Shown piece by piece: positions 8,736 through 20,622 of a stretch of DNA of 64,000 bases. Position 1 is the first letter of the stretch, and each line of letters starts with the position of its first letter. The notes beneath the pieces are model-generated. The model was not told where the DNA came from. It ran no database searches and saw only the letters and a program-made list of their open reading frames with translations. This DNA is from Henricia sp. BOLD:AAB3569 (taxonomy: Eukaryota; Echinodermata; Asteroidea; Spinulosida; Echinasteridae): assembly GCA_037783545.1 (NCBI GenBank), contig JBBELK010000326.1, forward strand, positions 248,001-312,000, given 5' to 3'. Made by a program: the position numbers and the translations under genes.

Positions 8736-11700
8736 CTATATTCCGCACTTGTCCTGAAAAAATGACAGACATTCGCCGGGAAATGGCCGAGAAATTTCAG
8801 AGTTTGGGGAAAACTGGGCTCGGGCTTCTTGCCTGCTCTGCAGACCGTGGCTGTCCGTGTACTCCTGATCACTCGTGCGCATGCTCAGTCTTGTTTGGGA
8901 CGGGAATTTGGTAAAAGTGTGGTCCAAACGTCGGCAAATTTGGAAGTCAAGAAATTTTCCGACGAACTTCAAATTTTGCATGCTCCAAACAGTCTATATT
9001 TCGCACTTGTCCTGAAAAAATGACAGACTTTCGCCGGGAAATGGCCGAGAAATTTCAGAGTTTGGGGAAAACTGGGCTCGGGCTTCCTGCCTGCTCTGCA
9101 GACCGTGGCTGTCCGTGTACTCCTGATCACTCGTGCGCATGCTCAGTCTTGTTTGGGACGGGAATTTGGTCAAAGTGTGGTCCAAACGTCGGCAAATTTG
9201 GAAGTCAATAAATTGTCCGACGAACTTCAAATTTTGCATGTTCCAAACAGTCTATATTCCGCACTTGTCCTGAAAAATTGACAGACTTTCGCCCGGAAAT
9301 GACCGAGAAATTTCAGAGTTTAGGGAAAACTGGGCCCGGGCTTCCTGCCTGCTCTGCAGACCGTGGCTGTCCGTGTACTCCTGATCACTCGTGCGCATGC
9401 TCAGTCTTGTTTGGGACGGGAATTTGGTCAAAGTGTGGTCCAAACGTCGGCAAATTTGGAAGTCAAGAAATTTTCCGACGGACTTCAAATTGTGCATGCT
9501 CCAAACAGTCTATATTCCGCACTTGTCCTGAAAAATTGACAGACTTTCGCCGGGAAATGGCCGAGAAATTTCAGAGTTTGGGGAAAACTGGGCTCGGGCT
9601 TCCTGCCTGCTCTGCAGACCGTGGCTGTCCGTGTACTCCTGATCACTCGTGCGCATGCTCAGTCTTGTTTGGGACGGGAATTTGGTCAAAGTGTGGTCCA
9701 AACGTCGGCAAATTTGGAAGTCAATAAATTGTCCGACGAACTTCAAATTTTGCATGTTCCAAACAGTCTATATTCCGCACTTGTCCTGAAAAATTGACAG
9801 ACTTTCGCCCGGAAATGACCGAGAAATTTCAGAGTTTAGGGAAAACTGGGCCCGGGCTTCCTGCCTGCTCTGCAGACCGTGGCTGTCCGTGTACTCCTGA
9901 TCACTCGTGCGAATGCTCAGTCTTGTTTGGGACGGGAATTTGGTCAAAGTGTGGTCCAAACGTCGGCAAATTTGGAAGTCAAGAAATTTTCCGACGGACT
10001 TCAAATTGTGCATGCTCCAAACAGTCTATATTCCGCACTTGTCCTGAAAAATTGACAGACTTTCGCCGGGAAATGCCAGAGAAATTTCAGAGTTTAGGGA
10101 AAACTGGGCTCGGGCTTCCTGCCTGCTCTGCAGACCGTGGCTGTCCGTGTACTCCTGATCACTCGTGCGCATGCTCAGTCTTGTTTGGGACGGGAATTTG
10201 GTCAAAGTGTGGTCCAAACGTCGGCAAATTTGGAAGTCAAGAAATTTTCCGACGAACTTCAAATTTTGCATGCTCCAAACAGTCTATATTCCGCACTTGT
10301 CCTGAAAAAATGACAGACTTTCGGCGGGAAATGGCCGAGAAATTTCAGAGTTTAGGGAAAACTGGGGTCGGGCTTCTTGCCTGCTCTGCAGACCGTGGCT
10401 GTCCGTGTACTCCTGATCACTCGTGCGCATGCTCAGTCTTGTTTGGGACGGGAATTTGGTCAAAGTGTGGTCCAAACGTCGGCAAATTTGGAAGTCAATA
10501 AATTGTCCGACGAACTTCAAATTTTGCATGTTCCAAACAGTCTATATTCCGCACTTGTCCTGAAAAAATGACAGACATTCGCCCGGAAATGACCGAGAAA
10601 TTTCAGAGTTTAGGGAAAACTGGGCCCGGGCTTCCTGCCTGCTCTGCAGACCGTGGCTGTCCGTGTACTCCTGATCACTCGTGCGCATGCTCAGTCTTGT
10701 TTGGGACGGGAATTTGGTCAAAGTGTGGTCCAAACGTCGGCAAATTTGGAAGTCAATAAATTGTCCGACGAACTTCAAATTTTGCATGTTCCAAACAGTC
10801 TATATTCCGCACTTGTCCTGAAAAATTGACAGACTTTCGCCCGGAAATGACCGAGAAATTTCAGAGTTTAGGGAAAACTGGGCCCGGGCTTCCTGCCTGC
10901 TCTGCAGACCGTGGCTGTCCGTGTACTCCTGATCACTCGTGCGCATGCTCAGTCTTGTTTGGGACGGGAATTTGGTCAAAGTGTGGTCCAAACGTCGGCA
11001 AATTTGGAAGTCAAGAAATTTTCCGACGGACTTCAAATTGTGCATGCTCCAAACAGTCTATATTCCGCACTTGTCCTGAAAAATTGACAGACTTTCGCCG
11101 GGAAATGCCAGAGAAATTTCAGAGTTTAGGGAAAACTGGGCTCGGGCTTCCTGCCTGCTCTGCAGACCGTGGCTGTCCGTGTACTCCTGATCACTCGTGC
11201 GCATGCTCAGTCTTGTTTGGGACGGGAATTTGGTCAAAGTGTGGTCCAAACGTCGGCAAATTTGGAAGTCAAGAAATTTTCCGACGAACTTCAAATTTTG
11301 CATGCTCCAAACAGTCTATATTCCGCACTTGTCCTGAAAAAATGACAGACTTTCGGCGGGAAATGGCCGAGAAATTTCAGAGTTTAGGGAAAACTGGGGT
11401 CGGGCTTCTTGCCTGCTCTGCAGACCGTGGCTGTCCGTGTACTCCTGATCACTCGTGTGCATGCTCAGTCTTGTTTGGGACGGGAATTTGGTCAAAGTGT
11501 GGTCCAAACGTCGGCAAATTTGGAAGTCAAGAAATTTTCCGACGAACTTCAAATTTTGCATGCTCCAAACAGTCTATATTCCGCACTTGTCCTGAAAAAA
11601 TGACAGACATTCGCCTGGAAATGGCCGAGAAATTTCAGAGTTTGGGGAAAACTGGGCTCGGGCTTCTTGCCTGCTCTGCAGACCGTGGCTGTCCGTGTAC

Positions 11701-14672
11701 TCCTGATCACTCGTGCGCATGCTCAGTCTTGTTTGGGACGGGAATTTGGTCAAAGTGTGGTCCAAACGTCGGCAAATTTGGAAGTCAAGAAATTTTCCGA
11801 CGAACTTCAAATTTTGCATGCTCCAACCAGTCTATATTTCGCACTTGTCCTGAAAAAATGACAGACTTTCGCCGGGAAATGGCCGAGAAATTTCAGAGTT
11901 TGGGGAAAACTGGGCTCGGGCTTCCTGCCTGCTCTGCAGACCGTGGCTGTCCGTGTACTCCTGATCACTCGTGCGCATGCTCAGTCTTGTTTGGGACGGG
12001 AATTTGGTCAAAGTGTGGTCCAAACGTCGGCAAATTTTGAAGTCAAGAAATTTTCCGACGTACTTCAAATTGTGCATGCTCCAAACAGTCTATATTCCGC
12101 ACTTGTCCTGAAAAATTGACAGATTTTCGCCGGGAAATGGCCGAGAAATTTCAGAGTTTGGGGAAAACTGGACTCGGGCTTCCTGACTGCTCTGCAAACC
12201 GTGGCTGTCCGTGTACTCCTGATCACTCGTGCGCATGCTCAGTCTTGTTTGGGACGGGAATTTGGTCAAAGTGTGGTCCAAACGTCGGCAAATTTTGAAG
12301 TCAAGAAATTTTCCGACGAACTTCAAATTTTGCATGCTCCAAACAGTCTATATTCCGCACTTGTCCTGAAAAATTGACAGACTTTCGCCGTGAAATGGCC
12401 GAGACATTTCAGAGTTTAGGGAAAACTGGGCTCGGGCTTCCTGCCTGCTCTGCAGACCGTGGCTGTCCGTGTACTCCTGATCACTCGTGCGTATGCTCAG
12501 TCTTGTTTGGGACGGGAATTTGGTCAAAGTGTGGTCCAAACGTCGGCAAATTTTGAAGTCAAGAAATTTTCCGACGAACTTCAAATTTTGCATGCTCCAA
12601 ACAGTCTATATTCCGCACTTGTCCTGAAAAATTGACAGACTTTCGCCGGGAAATGGCCGAGAAATTTCAGAGTTTAGGGAAAACTGGGCTCGGGCTTCCT
12701 GCCTGCTCTGCAGACCGTGGCTGTCCGTGTACTCCTGATCACTCGTGCGCATGCTCAGTCTTGTTTGGGACGGGAATTTGGTCAAAGTGTGGTCCAAACG
12801 TCGGCAAATTTGGAAGTCAAGAAATTTTCCGACGAACTTCAAATTTTGCATGCTCCAAACAGTCTATATTCCGCACTTGTCCTGAAAAATTGACAGACTT
12901 TCGCCGGGAAATGGCCGAGAAATTTCAGAGTTTAGGGAAAACTGGGCTCGGGCTTCCTGCCTGCTCTGCAGACCGTGGCTGTCCGTGTACTCCTGATCAC
13001 TCGTGCGCATGCTCAGTCTTGTTTGGGACGGGAATTTGGTCAAAGTGTGGTCCAAACGTCTGCAAATTTGGAAGTCAATAAATTTTCCGACGAACTTCAA
13101 ATGTTGCATGCTCCAAACAGTCTATATTCCGCACTTGTCCTGACAAAAATTGACAGACTTTCGCCGGGAAATGGCCGAGAAATTTCAGAGTTTAGGGAAA
13201 ACTGGGCTCGGCCTTCCTGCCTGCTCTGCAGACCGTGGCTGTCCGTGTACTCCTGATCACTCGTGCGCATGCTCAGTCTTGTTTGGGACGGGAATTTGGT
13301 CAAAGTGTGGTCCAAACGTCGGCAAATTTGGAAGTCAAGAAATTTTCCGACGAACTTCAAATTTTGCACGCTCCAAACAGTCTATATTCCGCACTTGTCC
13401 TGAAAAATTGACAGACTTTCGCCGGGAAATGGCCGAGAAATTTCAGAGTTTGGGGAAAACTGGGCTCGGGCTTCCTGCCTGCTCTGCAGACCGTGGATGT
13501 CCGTGTACTCCTGATCACTCGTGCGCATGTTCAGTCTTGTTTGGGACGGGAATTTGGTCAAAGTGTGGTCCAAACGTCGGCAAATTTGGAAGTCAAGAAA
13601 TTTTCAGACGAACTTCAAATTTTGCATGCTCCAAACAGTCTATATTCCGCACTTGTCCTGAAAAATTGACAGACTTTCGCCGGGAAATGGCCGAGAAATT
13701 TCAGAGTTTAGGGAAAACTGGGCCCGGGCTTCCTGCCTGCTCTGCAGACCATGGCTGTCCGTGTACTCCTGATCACTCGTGCGCATGCTCAGTCCTGTTT
13801 GGGACGGGAATTTGGTCAAAGTGTGGTCCAAACGTCGGCAAATTTGGAAGTCAATACATTTTCCGACGAACTTCAAATTTTGCATGCTCCAAACAGTCTA
13901 TATTCCGCACTTGTCCTGAAAAATTGACAGACTTTCGCCGGGAAATGCCAGAGAAATTTCAGAGTTTAGGGAAAACTGGGCTCGGGCTTCCTGCCTGCTC
14001 TGCAGACCGTGGCTGTCCGTGTACTCCTGATCACTCGTGCGCATGCTCAGTCTTGTTTGGGACGGAAATTTTGTCAAAGTGTGGTCCAAACGTCGGCAAA
14101 TTTGAAAGTCAAGAAATTTTCCGACGAACTTCAAATTTTGCATGCTCCAAACAGTCTATATTCCGCACTTGTCCTGAAAAAAATGACAGACTTTCGCCGG
14201 GAAATGGCCGAGAAATTTCAGAGTTTGGGGAAAACTGGGCTCGGGCTTCCTGCCTGCTCTGCAGACCGTGGCTGTCCGTGTACTCCTGATCACTCGTGCG
14301 CATGCTCAGTCTTGTTTGGGACGGGAATTTGGTCAAAGTGTGGTCCAAACGTCGGCAAATTTGGAAGTCAATAAATTGTCCGACGAACTTCAAATTTTGC
14401 ATGCTCCAAACAGTCTATATTCCGCACTTGTCCTGAAAAAATGACAGACTTTCGCCGGGAAATGGCCGAGAAATGTCAGAGTTTGGGGAAAACTGGGCTC
14501 GGGCTTCCTGCCTGCTCTGCAGACCGTGGCTGTCCGTGTACTCCTGATCACTCGTGCGCATGCTCAGTCTTGTTTGGGACGGGAATTTGGTCAAAGTGTG
14601 GTCCAAACGTCGGCAAATTTGGAAGTCAAGAAATTTTCCGACGGACTTCAAATTTTGCATGCTCCAAACAGT

Positions 14673-17260
14673 CTATATTCCGCACTTGTCCTGAAAAATT
14701 GACAGACTTTCGCCGGGAAATGGCCGAGAAATTTCAGAGTTTAGGGGAAACTGGGCTCGGGCTTCCTGCCTGCTCTGCAGACCGTGGCTGTCTGTGTACT
14801 CCTGATCACTCGTGCGCATGCTCAGTCTTGTTTGGGACGGGAATTTGTTCAAAGTGTGGTCCAAACGTCGGCAAATTTGGAAGTCAAGAAATTTTCCGAC
14901 GAACTTCAAATTTTGCATGCTCCAAACAGTCTATATTCCGCACTTAATTGTCCTGAAAAAATGACAGACTTTCGCCGGGAAATGGCCGAGAAATTTCAGA
15001 GTTTGGGGAAAACTGGGCTCGGGCTTCCTGCCTGCTCTGCAGACCGTGGCTGTCCGTGTACTCCTGATCACTCGTGCGCATGCTCAGTCTTGTTTGGGAC
15101 GGGAATTTGGTCAAAGTGTGGTCCAAACGTCGGCAAATTTGGAAGTCAATAAATTGTCCGACGAACTTCAAATTTTGCATGCTCCAAACAGTCTATATTC
15201 CGCACTTGTCCTGAACAATTGACAGACTTTCGCCGGGAAATGGCCGAGAAATTTCAGAGTTTAGGGAAAACTGGGCTCGGGTTTCCTGCCTCCTCTGCAG
15301 ACCGTGGCTGTCCGTGTACTCATGATCACTCGTGCGCATGCTCAGTCTTGTTTGGGACGGGAATTTGGTCAAAGTGTGGTCCAAACGTCCGCAAATTTGG
15401 AAGTCAAGAAATTTTCCGACAAAATTCAAATTTTGCATGCTCCAAACAGTCTATATTCCGCACTTGTCCTGAAAAATTGACAGACTTTCGCCGGGAAATG
15501 GCCGAGATATTTCAGAGTTTGGGGAAAACTGGGCTCGGGCTTCCTGCCTGCTCTGCAGACCGTGGCTGTCCGTGTACTCCTGATCACTCGTGCGCATGCT
15601 CAGTCTTGTTTGGGACGGGAATTTGGTCAAAGTGTGGTCCAAACGTCGGCAAATTTGGAGGTCAAGAAATTTTCCGACGAACTTCAAATTGTGCATGCTC
15701 CAAACAGTCTATATTCCGCACTTGTCCTGAAAAAATGTACAGACTTTCGCCGGGAAATGGCCGAGAAATTTCAGAGTTTAGGGAAAACTGGGCTCGGGCT
15801 TCCTTCCTCCTCTGCAGACCGTGGCTGTCCGTGTACTCCTGATCACTCGTGCGCATGCTCAGTCTTGTTTGGGACCGGAATTTGGTCAAAGTGTGGTCCA
15901 AACGTCGGCAAATTTGGAAGTCAAGAAATTTTCTAACGAACTTCAAACTTTGCATGCTCCAAACAGTCTATATTCGGCACTTGTCCTGAACAATTGACAG
16001 ACTTTCGCCGGGAAATGGCCGAGAAATTTCAGAGTTTAGGGAAAACTGGGCTTGGGCTTCCTGCCTCCTCTGCAGACCGTGGCTGTCCGTGTACTCATGA
16101 TCACTCGTGCGCATGCTCAGTCTTGTTTGGGACGGGAATTTGGTCAAACTGTGGTCCAAACGTCCGCAAATTTGGAAGTCAAGAAATTTTCCGACAAAAT
16201 TCAAATTTTGCATGCTCCAAACAGTCTATATTCCGCACTTGTCCTGAACAATTGACAGACTTTCGCCGGGAAATGGCCGAGAAATTTCAGAGTTTAGGGA
16301 AAACTGGGCTCGGGCTTCCTGCCTGCTCTGCAGACCGTGGCTGTCCGTGTACTCCTGATCACTCGTGCGCATGCTCAGTCTTGTTTGGGACGGGAATTTG
16401 GTCAAAGTGTGGTCCAAACGTCGGCAAATTTGGAAGTCAAGAAATTTTCCGACAAACTTCAAATTTTGCATGCTCCAAACAGTCTATATTCCGCACTTGT
16501 CCTGAACAATTGACAGACTTTCGCCGGGAAATGGCCGAGAAATTTCAGAGTTTAGGGAAAACTGGGCTCGGGCTTCCTGCCTCCTCTGCAGACCGTGGCT
16601 GTCCGTGTACTCCTGATCACTCGTGCGCATGCTCAGTCTTGTTTGGGACGGGAATTTGGTCAAAGTGTGGTCCAAACGTCGGCAAATTTGGAAGTCAATA
16701 CATTTTCCGACGAACTTCAAATTTTGCATGCTCCAAACAGTCTATATTCCGCACGTGTCCTGAACAAAATTGACAGACTTTCGCCGGGAAATGGCCGAGA
16801 AATTTCAGAGTTCAGGGAAAACTGGGCTTGGGCTTCCTTTCTGCTCTACAGACCGTGGCTGTCCGTGTACTCCTGATCACTCGTGCGCATGCTCAGTCTT
16901 TTTTGGGACGGGAATTTGGTCAAAGTGTGGTCCAAACGTCGGCAAATTTGGAAGTCAAGAAATTTTCCGACGAACTTCAAATTGTGCATGCTCCAAACAG
17001 TGTATATTCCGCACTTGTCCTGAAAAATTGACAGACTTTCGCCGGGAAATGGCCGAGAAATTTAAGAGTTCAGGGAAAACTGGGCTCGGGCTTCCTGCCT
17101 GCTCTGCAGACCGTGGCTGTCCGTGTACTCCTGATCACTCGTGCGCATGCTCAGTCTTGTTTGGGACGGGAATTTGGTCAAAGTGTGGTCCAAACGTCGG
17201 CAAATTTGAAAGTCAAGAAATTTTCCGACAAACTTCAAATTTTGCATGCTCCAAACAGTC
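14673..17260. repeat. 10-unit block, copy 1 (repeat at 18,035-20,622)
   Basis: Ten successive units correspond one-to-one to 18,035-20,622 at an offset of 3,362-3,363 bp. Shared private variants are TTTAGGGGAAACTGG with GGCTGTCTGTG (14,740s and 18,100s), TTTGTTCAAAG, the 4-bp insertion giving CACTTAATTGTCC (about 14,941 and 18,303), AAAAAATGTACAG (about 15,731 and 19,092) and TTTTCTAACG (about 15,930 and 19,293). One unit (15,968-16,225 versus 19,331-19,588) does not match and was replaced in one copy, either by gene conversion or by a double exchange. Confidence 0.88.
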
Positions 17261-18034
17261 TATATTCCGCACTTGTCCTGAAAAAAATGACAGACTTTCG
17301 CCGGGAAATGGCCGAGAAATTTCAGAGTTTGGGGAAAACTGGGCTCGGGCTTCCTGCCTGCTCTGCAGACCGTGACTGTCCGTGTACTCCTGATCACTCG
17401 TGCGCATGCTCAGTCTTGTTTGGGACGGGAATTTGGTCAAAGTGTGGTCCAAACGTCGGCAAATTTGGAAGTCAATAAATTGTCCGACGAACTTCAAATT
17501 TTGCATGCTCCAAACAGTCTATATTCCGCACTTGTCCTGAAAAAATGACAGACTTTCGCCGGGAAATGGCCGAGAAAATTCAGAGTTTGGGGAAAACTGG
17601 GCTCGGGCTTCCTGCCTGCTCTGCAGACCGTGGCTGTCCGTGTACTCCTGATCACTCGTGCGCATGCTCAGTCTTGTTTGGGACGGGAATTTGGTCAAAG
17701 TGTGGTCCAAACGTCGGCAAATTTGGAAGTCAATAAATTGTCCGACGAACTTCAAATTTTGCATGCTCCAAACAGTCTATATTCCGCACTTGTCGTGAAA
17801 AATTGACAGACTTTCGCCCGGAAATGGCCGAGAAATTTCAGAGTTTAGGGAAAACTGGGCCCGGGCTTCCTGCCTGCTCTGCAGACCGTGGCTGTCCGTG
17901 TACTCCTGATCACTCGTGCGCATGCTCAGTCTTGTTTGGGACGGGAATTTGGTCAAAGTGTGGTCCAAACGTCGGCAAATTTGGAAGTCAAGAAATTTTC
18001 CGACGGACTTCAAATTGTGCATGCTCCAAACAGT

Positions 18035-20622
18035 CTATATTCCGCACTTGTCCTGAAAAATTGACAGACTTTCGCCGGGAAATGGCCGAGAAATTTCAGA
18101 GTTTAGGGGAAACTGGGCTCGGGCTTCCTGCCTGCTCTGCAGACCGTGGCTGTCTGTGTACTCCTGATCACTCGTGCGCATGCTCAGTCTTGTTTGGGAC
18201 GGGAATTTGTTCAAAGTGTGGTCCAAACGTCGGCAAATTTGGAAGTCAAGAAATTTTCCGACGAACTTCAAATTTTGCATGCTCCAAACAGTCTATATCC
18301 CGCACTTAATTGTCCTGAAAAAATGACAGACTTTCGCCGGGAAATGGCCGAGAAATTTCAGAGTTTGGGGAAAACTGGGCTCGGGCTTCCTGCCTGCTCT
18401 GCAGACCGTGGCTGTCCGTGTACTCCTGATCACTCGTGCGCATGCTCAGTCTTGTTTGGGACGGGAATTTGGTCAAAGTGTGGTCCAAACGTCGGCAAAT
18501 TTGGAAGTCAATAAATTGTCCGACGAACTTCAAATTTTGCATTCTCCAAACAGTCTATATTCCGCACTTGTCCTGAACAATTGACAGACTTTCGCCGGGA
18601 AATGGCCGAGAAATTTCAGAGTTTAGGGAAAACTGGGCTCGGGTTTCCTGCCTCCTCTGCAGACCGTGGCTGTCCGTGTACTCATGATCACTCGTGCGCA
18701 TGCTCAGTCTTGTTTGGGACGTGAATTTGGTCAAAGTGTGGTCCAAACGTCCGCAAATTTGGAAGTCAAGAAATTTTCCGACAAAATTCAAATTTTGCAT
18801 GCTCCAAACAGTCTATATTCCGCACTTGTCCTGAAAAATTGACAGACTTTCGCCGGGAAATGGCCGAGAAATTTCAGAGTTTGGGGGAAAACTGGGCTCG
18901 GGCTTCCTGCCTGCTCTGCAGACCGTGGCTGTCCGTGTACTCCTGATCACTCGTGCGCATGCTCAGTCTTGTTTGGGACGGGAATTTGGTCAAAGTGTGG
19001 TCCAAACGTCGGCAAATTTGGAGGTCAAGAAATTTTCCGACGAACTTCAAATTGTGCATGCTCCAAACAGTCTATATTCCGCACTTGTCCTGAAAAAATG
19101 TACAGACTTTCGCCGGGAAATGGCCGAGAAATTTAAGAGTTTAGGGAAAACTGGGCTCGGGCTTCCTTCCTCCTCTGCAGACCGTGGCTGTCCGTGTACT
19201 CCTGATCACTCGTGCGCATGCTCAGTCTTGTTTGGGACCGGAATTTGGTCAAAGTGTGGTCCAAACGTCGGCAAATTTGGAAGTCAAGAAATTTTCTAAC
19301 GAACTTCAAACTTTGCATGCTCCAAACAGTCTATATTCCGCACTTGTCCTGAACAATTGACAGACTTTCGCCGGGAAATGGCCGAGAAATTTCAGAGTTT
19401 AGGGAAAACTGGGCTCGGGCTTCCTGCCTCCTCTGCAGACCGTGGCTGTCCGTGTACTCCTGATCACTCGTGCGCATGCTCAGTCTTGTTTGGGACGGGA
19501 ATTCGGTCAAAGTGTGGTCCAAACGTCGGCAAATTTGGAAGTCAAGAAATTTTCCAACGAACTTCAAATTGTCCATGCTCCAAACAGTCTATATTCCGCA
19601 CTTGTCCTGAACAATTGACAGACTTTCGCCGGGAAATGGCCGAGAAATTTCAGAGTTTAGGGAAAACTGGGCTCGGGCTTCCTGCCTGCTCTGCAGACCG
19701 TGGCTGTCCGTGTACTCCTGATCACTCGTGCGCATGCTCAGTCTTGTTTGGGACGGGAATTTGGTCAAAGTGTGGTCCAAACGTCGGCAAATTTGGAAGT
19801 CAAGAAATTTTCCGACAAACTTCAAATTTTGCATGCTCCAAACAGTCTATATTCCGCACTTGTCCTGAACAATTGACAGACTTTCGCCGGGAAATGGCCG
19901 AGAAATTTCAGAGTTTAGGGAAAACTGGGCTCGGGCTTCCTGCCTCCTCTACAGACCGTGGCTGTCCGTGTACTCCTGATCACTCGTGCGCATGCTCAGT
20001 CTTGTTTGGGACGGGAATTTGGTCAAAGTGTGGTCCAAACGTCGGCAAATTTGGAAGTCAATACATTTTCCGACGAACTTCAAATTTTGCATGCTCCAAA
20101 CAGTCTATATTCCGCACGTGTCCTGAAAAAAATTGACAGACTTTCGCCGGGAAATGGCCGAGAAATTTCAGAGTTCAGGGAAAACTGGGCTTGGGCTTCC
20201 TGCCTGCTCTACAGACCGTGGCTGTCCGTGTACTCCTGATAACTCGTGCGCATGCTCAGTCTTTTTTGGGACGGGAATTTGGTCAAAGTGTGGTCCAAAC
20301 GTCGGCAAATTTGGAAGTCAAGAAATTTTCCGACGAACTTCAAATTGTGCATGCTCCAAACAGTGTATATTCCGCACTTGTCCTGAAAAATTGACAGACT
20401 TTCGCCGGGAAATGGCCGAGAAATTTCAGAGTTCAGGGAAAACTGGGCTCGGGCTTCCTGCCTGCTCTGCAGACCGTGGCTGTCCGTGTACTCCTGATCA
20501 CTCGTGCGCATGCTCAGTCTTGTTTGGGACGGGAATTTGGTCAAAGTGTGGTCCAAACGTCGGCAAATTTGGAAGTCAAGAAATTTTCCGACAAACTTCA
20601 AATTTTGCATGCTCCAAACAGT
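18035..20622. repeat. 10-unit block, copy 2 (of 14,673-17,260)
   Basis: This is the second copy of the block described at 14,673. It differs by a handful of substitutions, by one extra G in a GGGGG run near 18,889, by GGAATTCGG at 19,498, and by the non-matching unit 19,331-19,588, whose CAATTGTCCATGC and CCAACG variants belong to the type that dominates further right. The three-unit spacer between the copies (17,261-18,034) consists of CAATAAATTG and GCCCGG units typical of the left domain. Confidence 0.87.

Larger units (their letters stand above)
1..13123. repeat. Left domain: strictly 258-bp units in 4- and 5-unit higher-order repeats
   Basis: Every complete unit from 222 to 12,864 is exactly 258 bp. 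Unit types are distinguished by small variants: CAATACATTTT units, CAATAAATTG units, GGGGTCGGGCTTCTTG units, AAATGCCAGAG units, and GCCCGGAAATGACC units (starting at 6,930, 7,962, 9,252, 9,768, 10,542 and 10,800). They recur in a similar order with a period of 4 or 5 units. The right-side markers (TGCCTCCTCTGC, GGGACCGG, GAGTTCAGGG, ACTCATGATC) are absent here. From 11,832 to 12,605 three successive units share AAATTTTGAAG. No gene is seen in this stretch. Confidence 0.9.
13124..20622. repeat. Transition domain: first length variants and right-type units
   Basis: The strict 258-bp spacing first breaks at 13,140, where the oligo-A junction reads CCTGACAAAAATTGAC (+2). Variants characteristic of the rest of the window then appear in turn: TGCCTCCTCTGC near 15,288, ACTCATGATC near 15,318, GGGACCGG near 15,871 and GAGTTCAGGG near 16,807. 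The left-domain CAATAAATTG units persist to about 18,515 and then cease. Two subfamilies therefore overlap across a few kilobases instead of meeting at a sharp boundary. No gene is seen in this stretch. Confidence 0.85.

Noticed and set aside
19499..19504. GAATTC as another member of the 29-47 kb subfamily
   Set aside because: It lies at a different place in the unit (GGGAATTCGG, in the GGGAATTTGG stretch), so it is an independent mutation.
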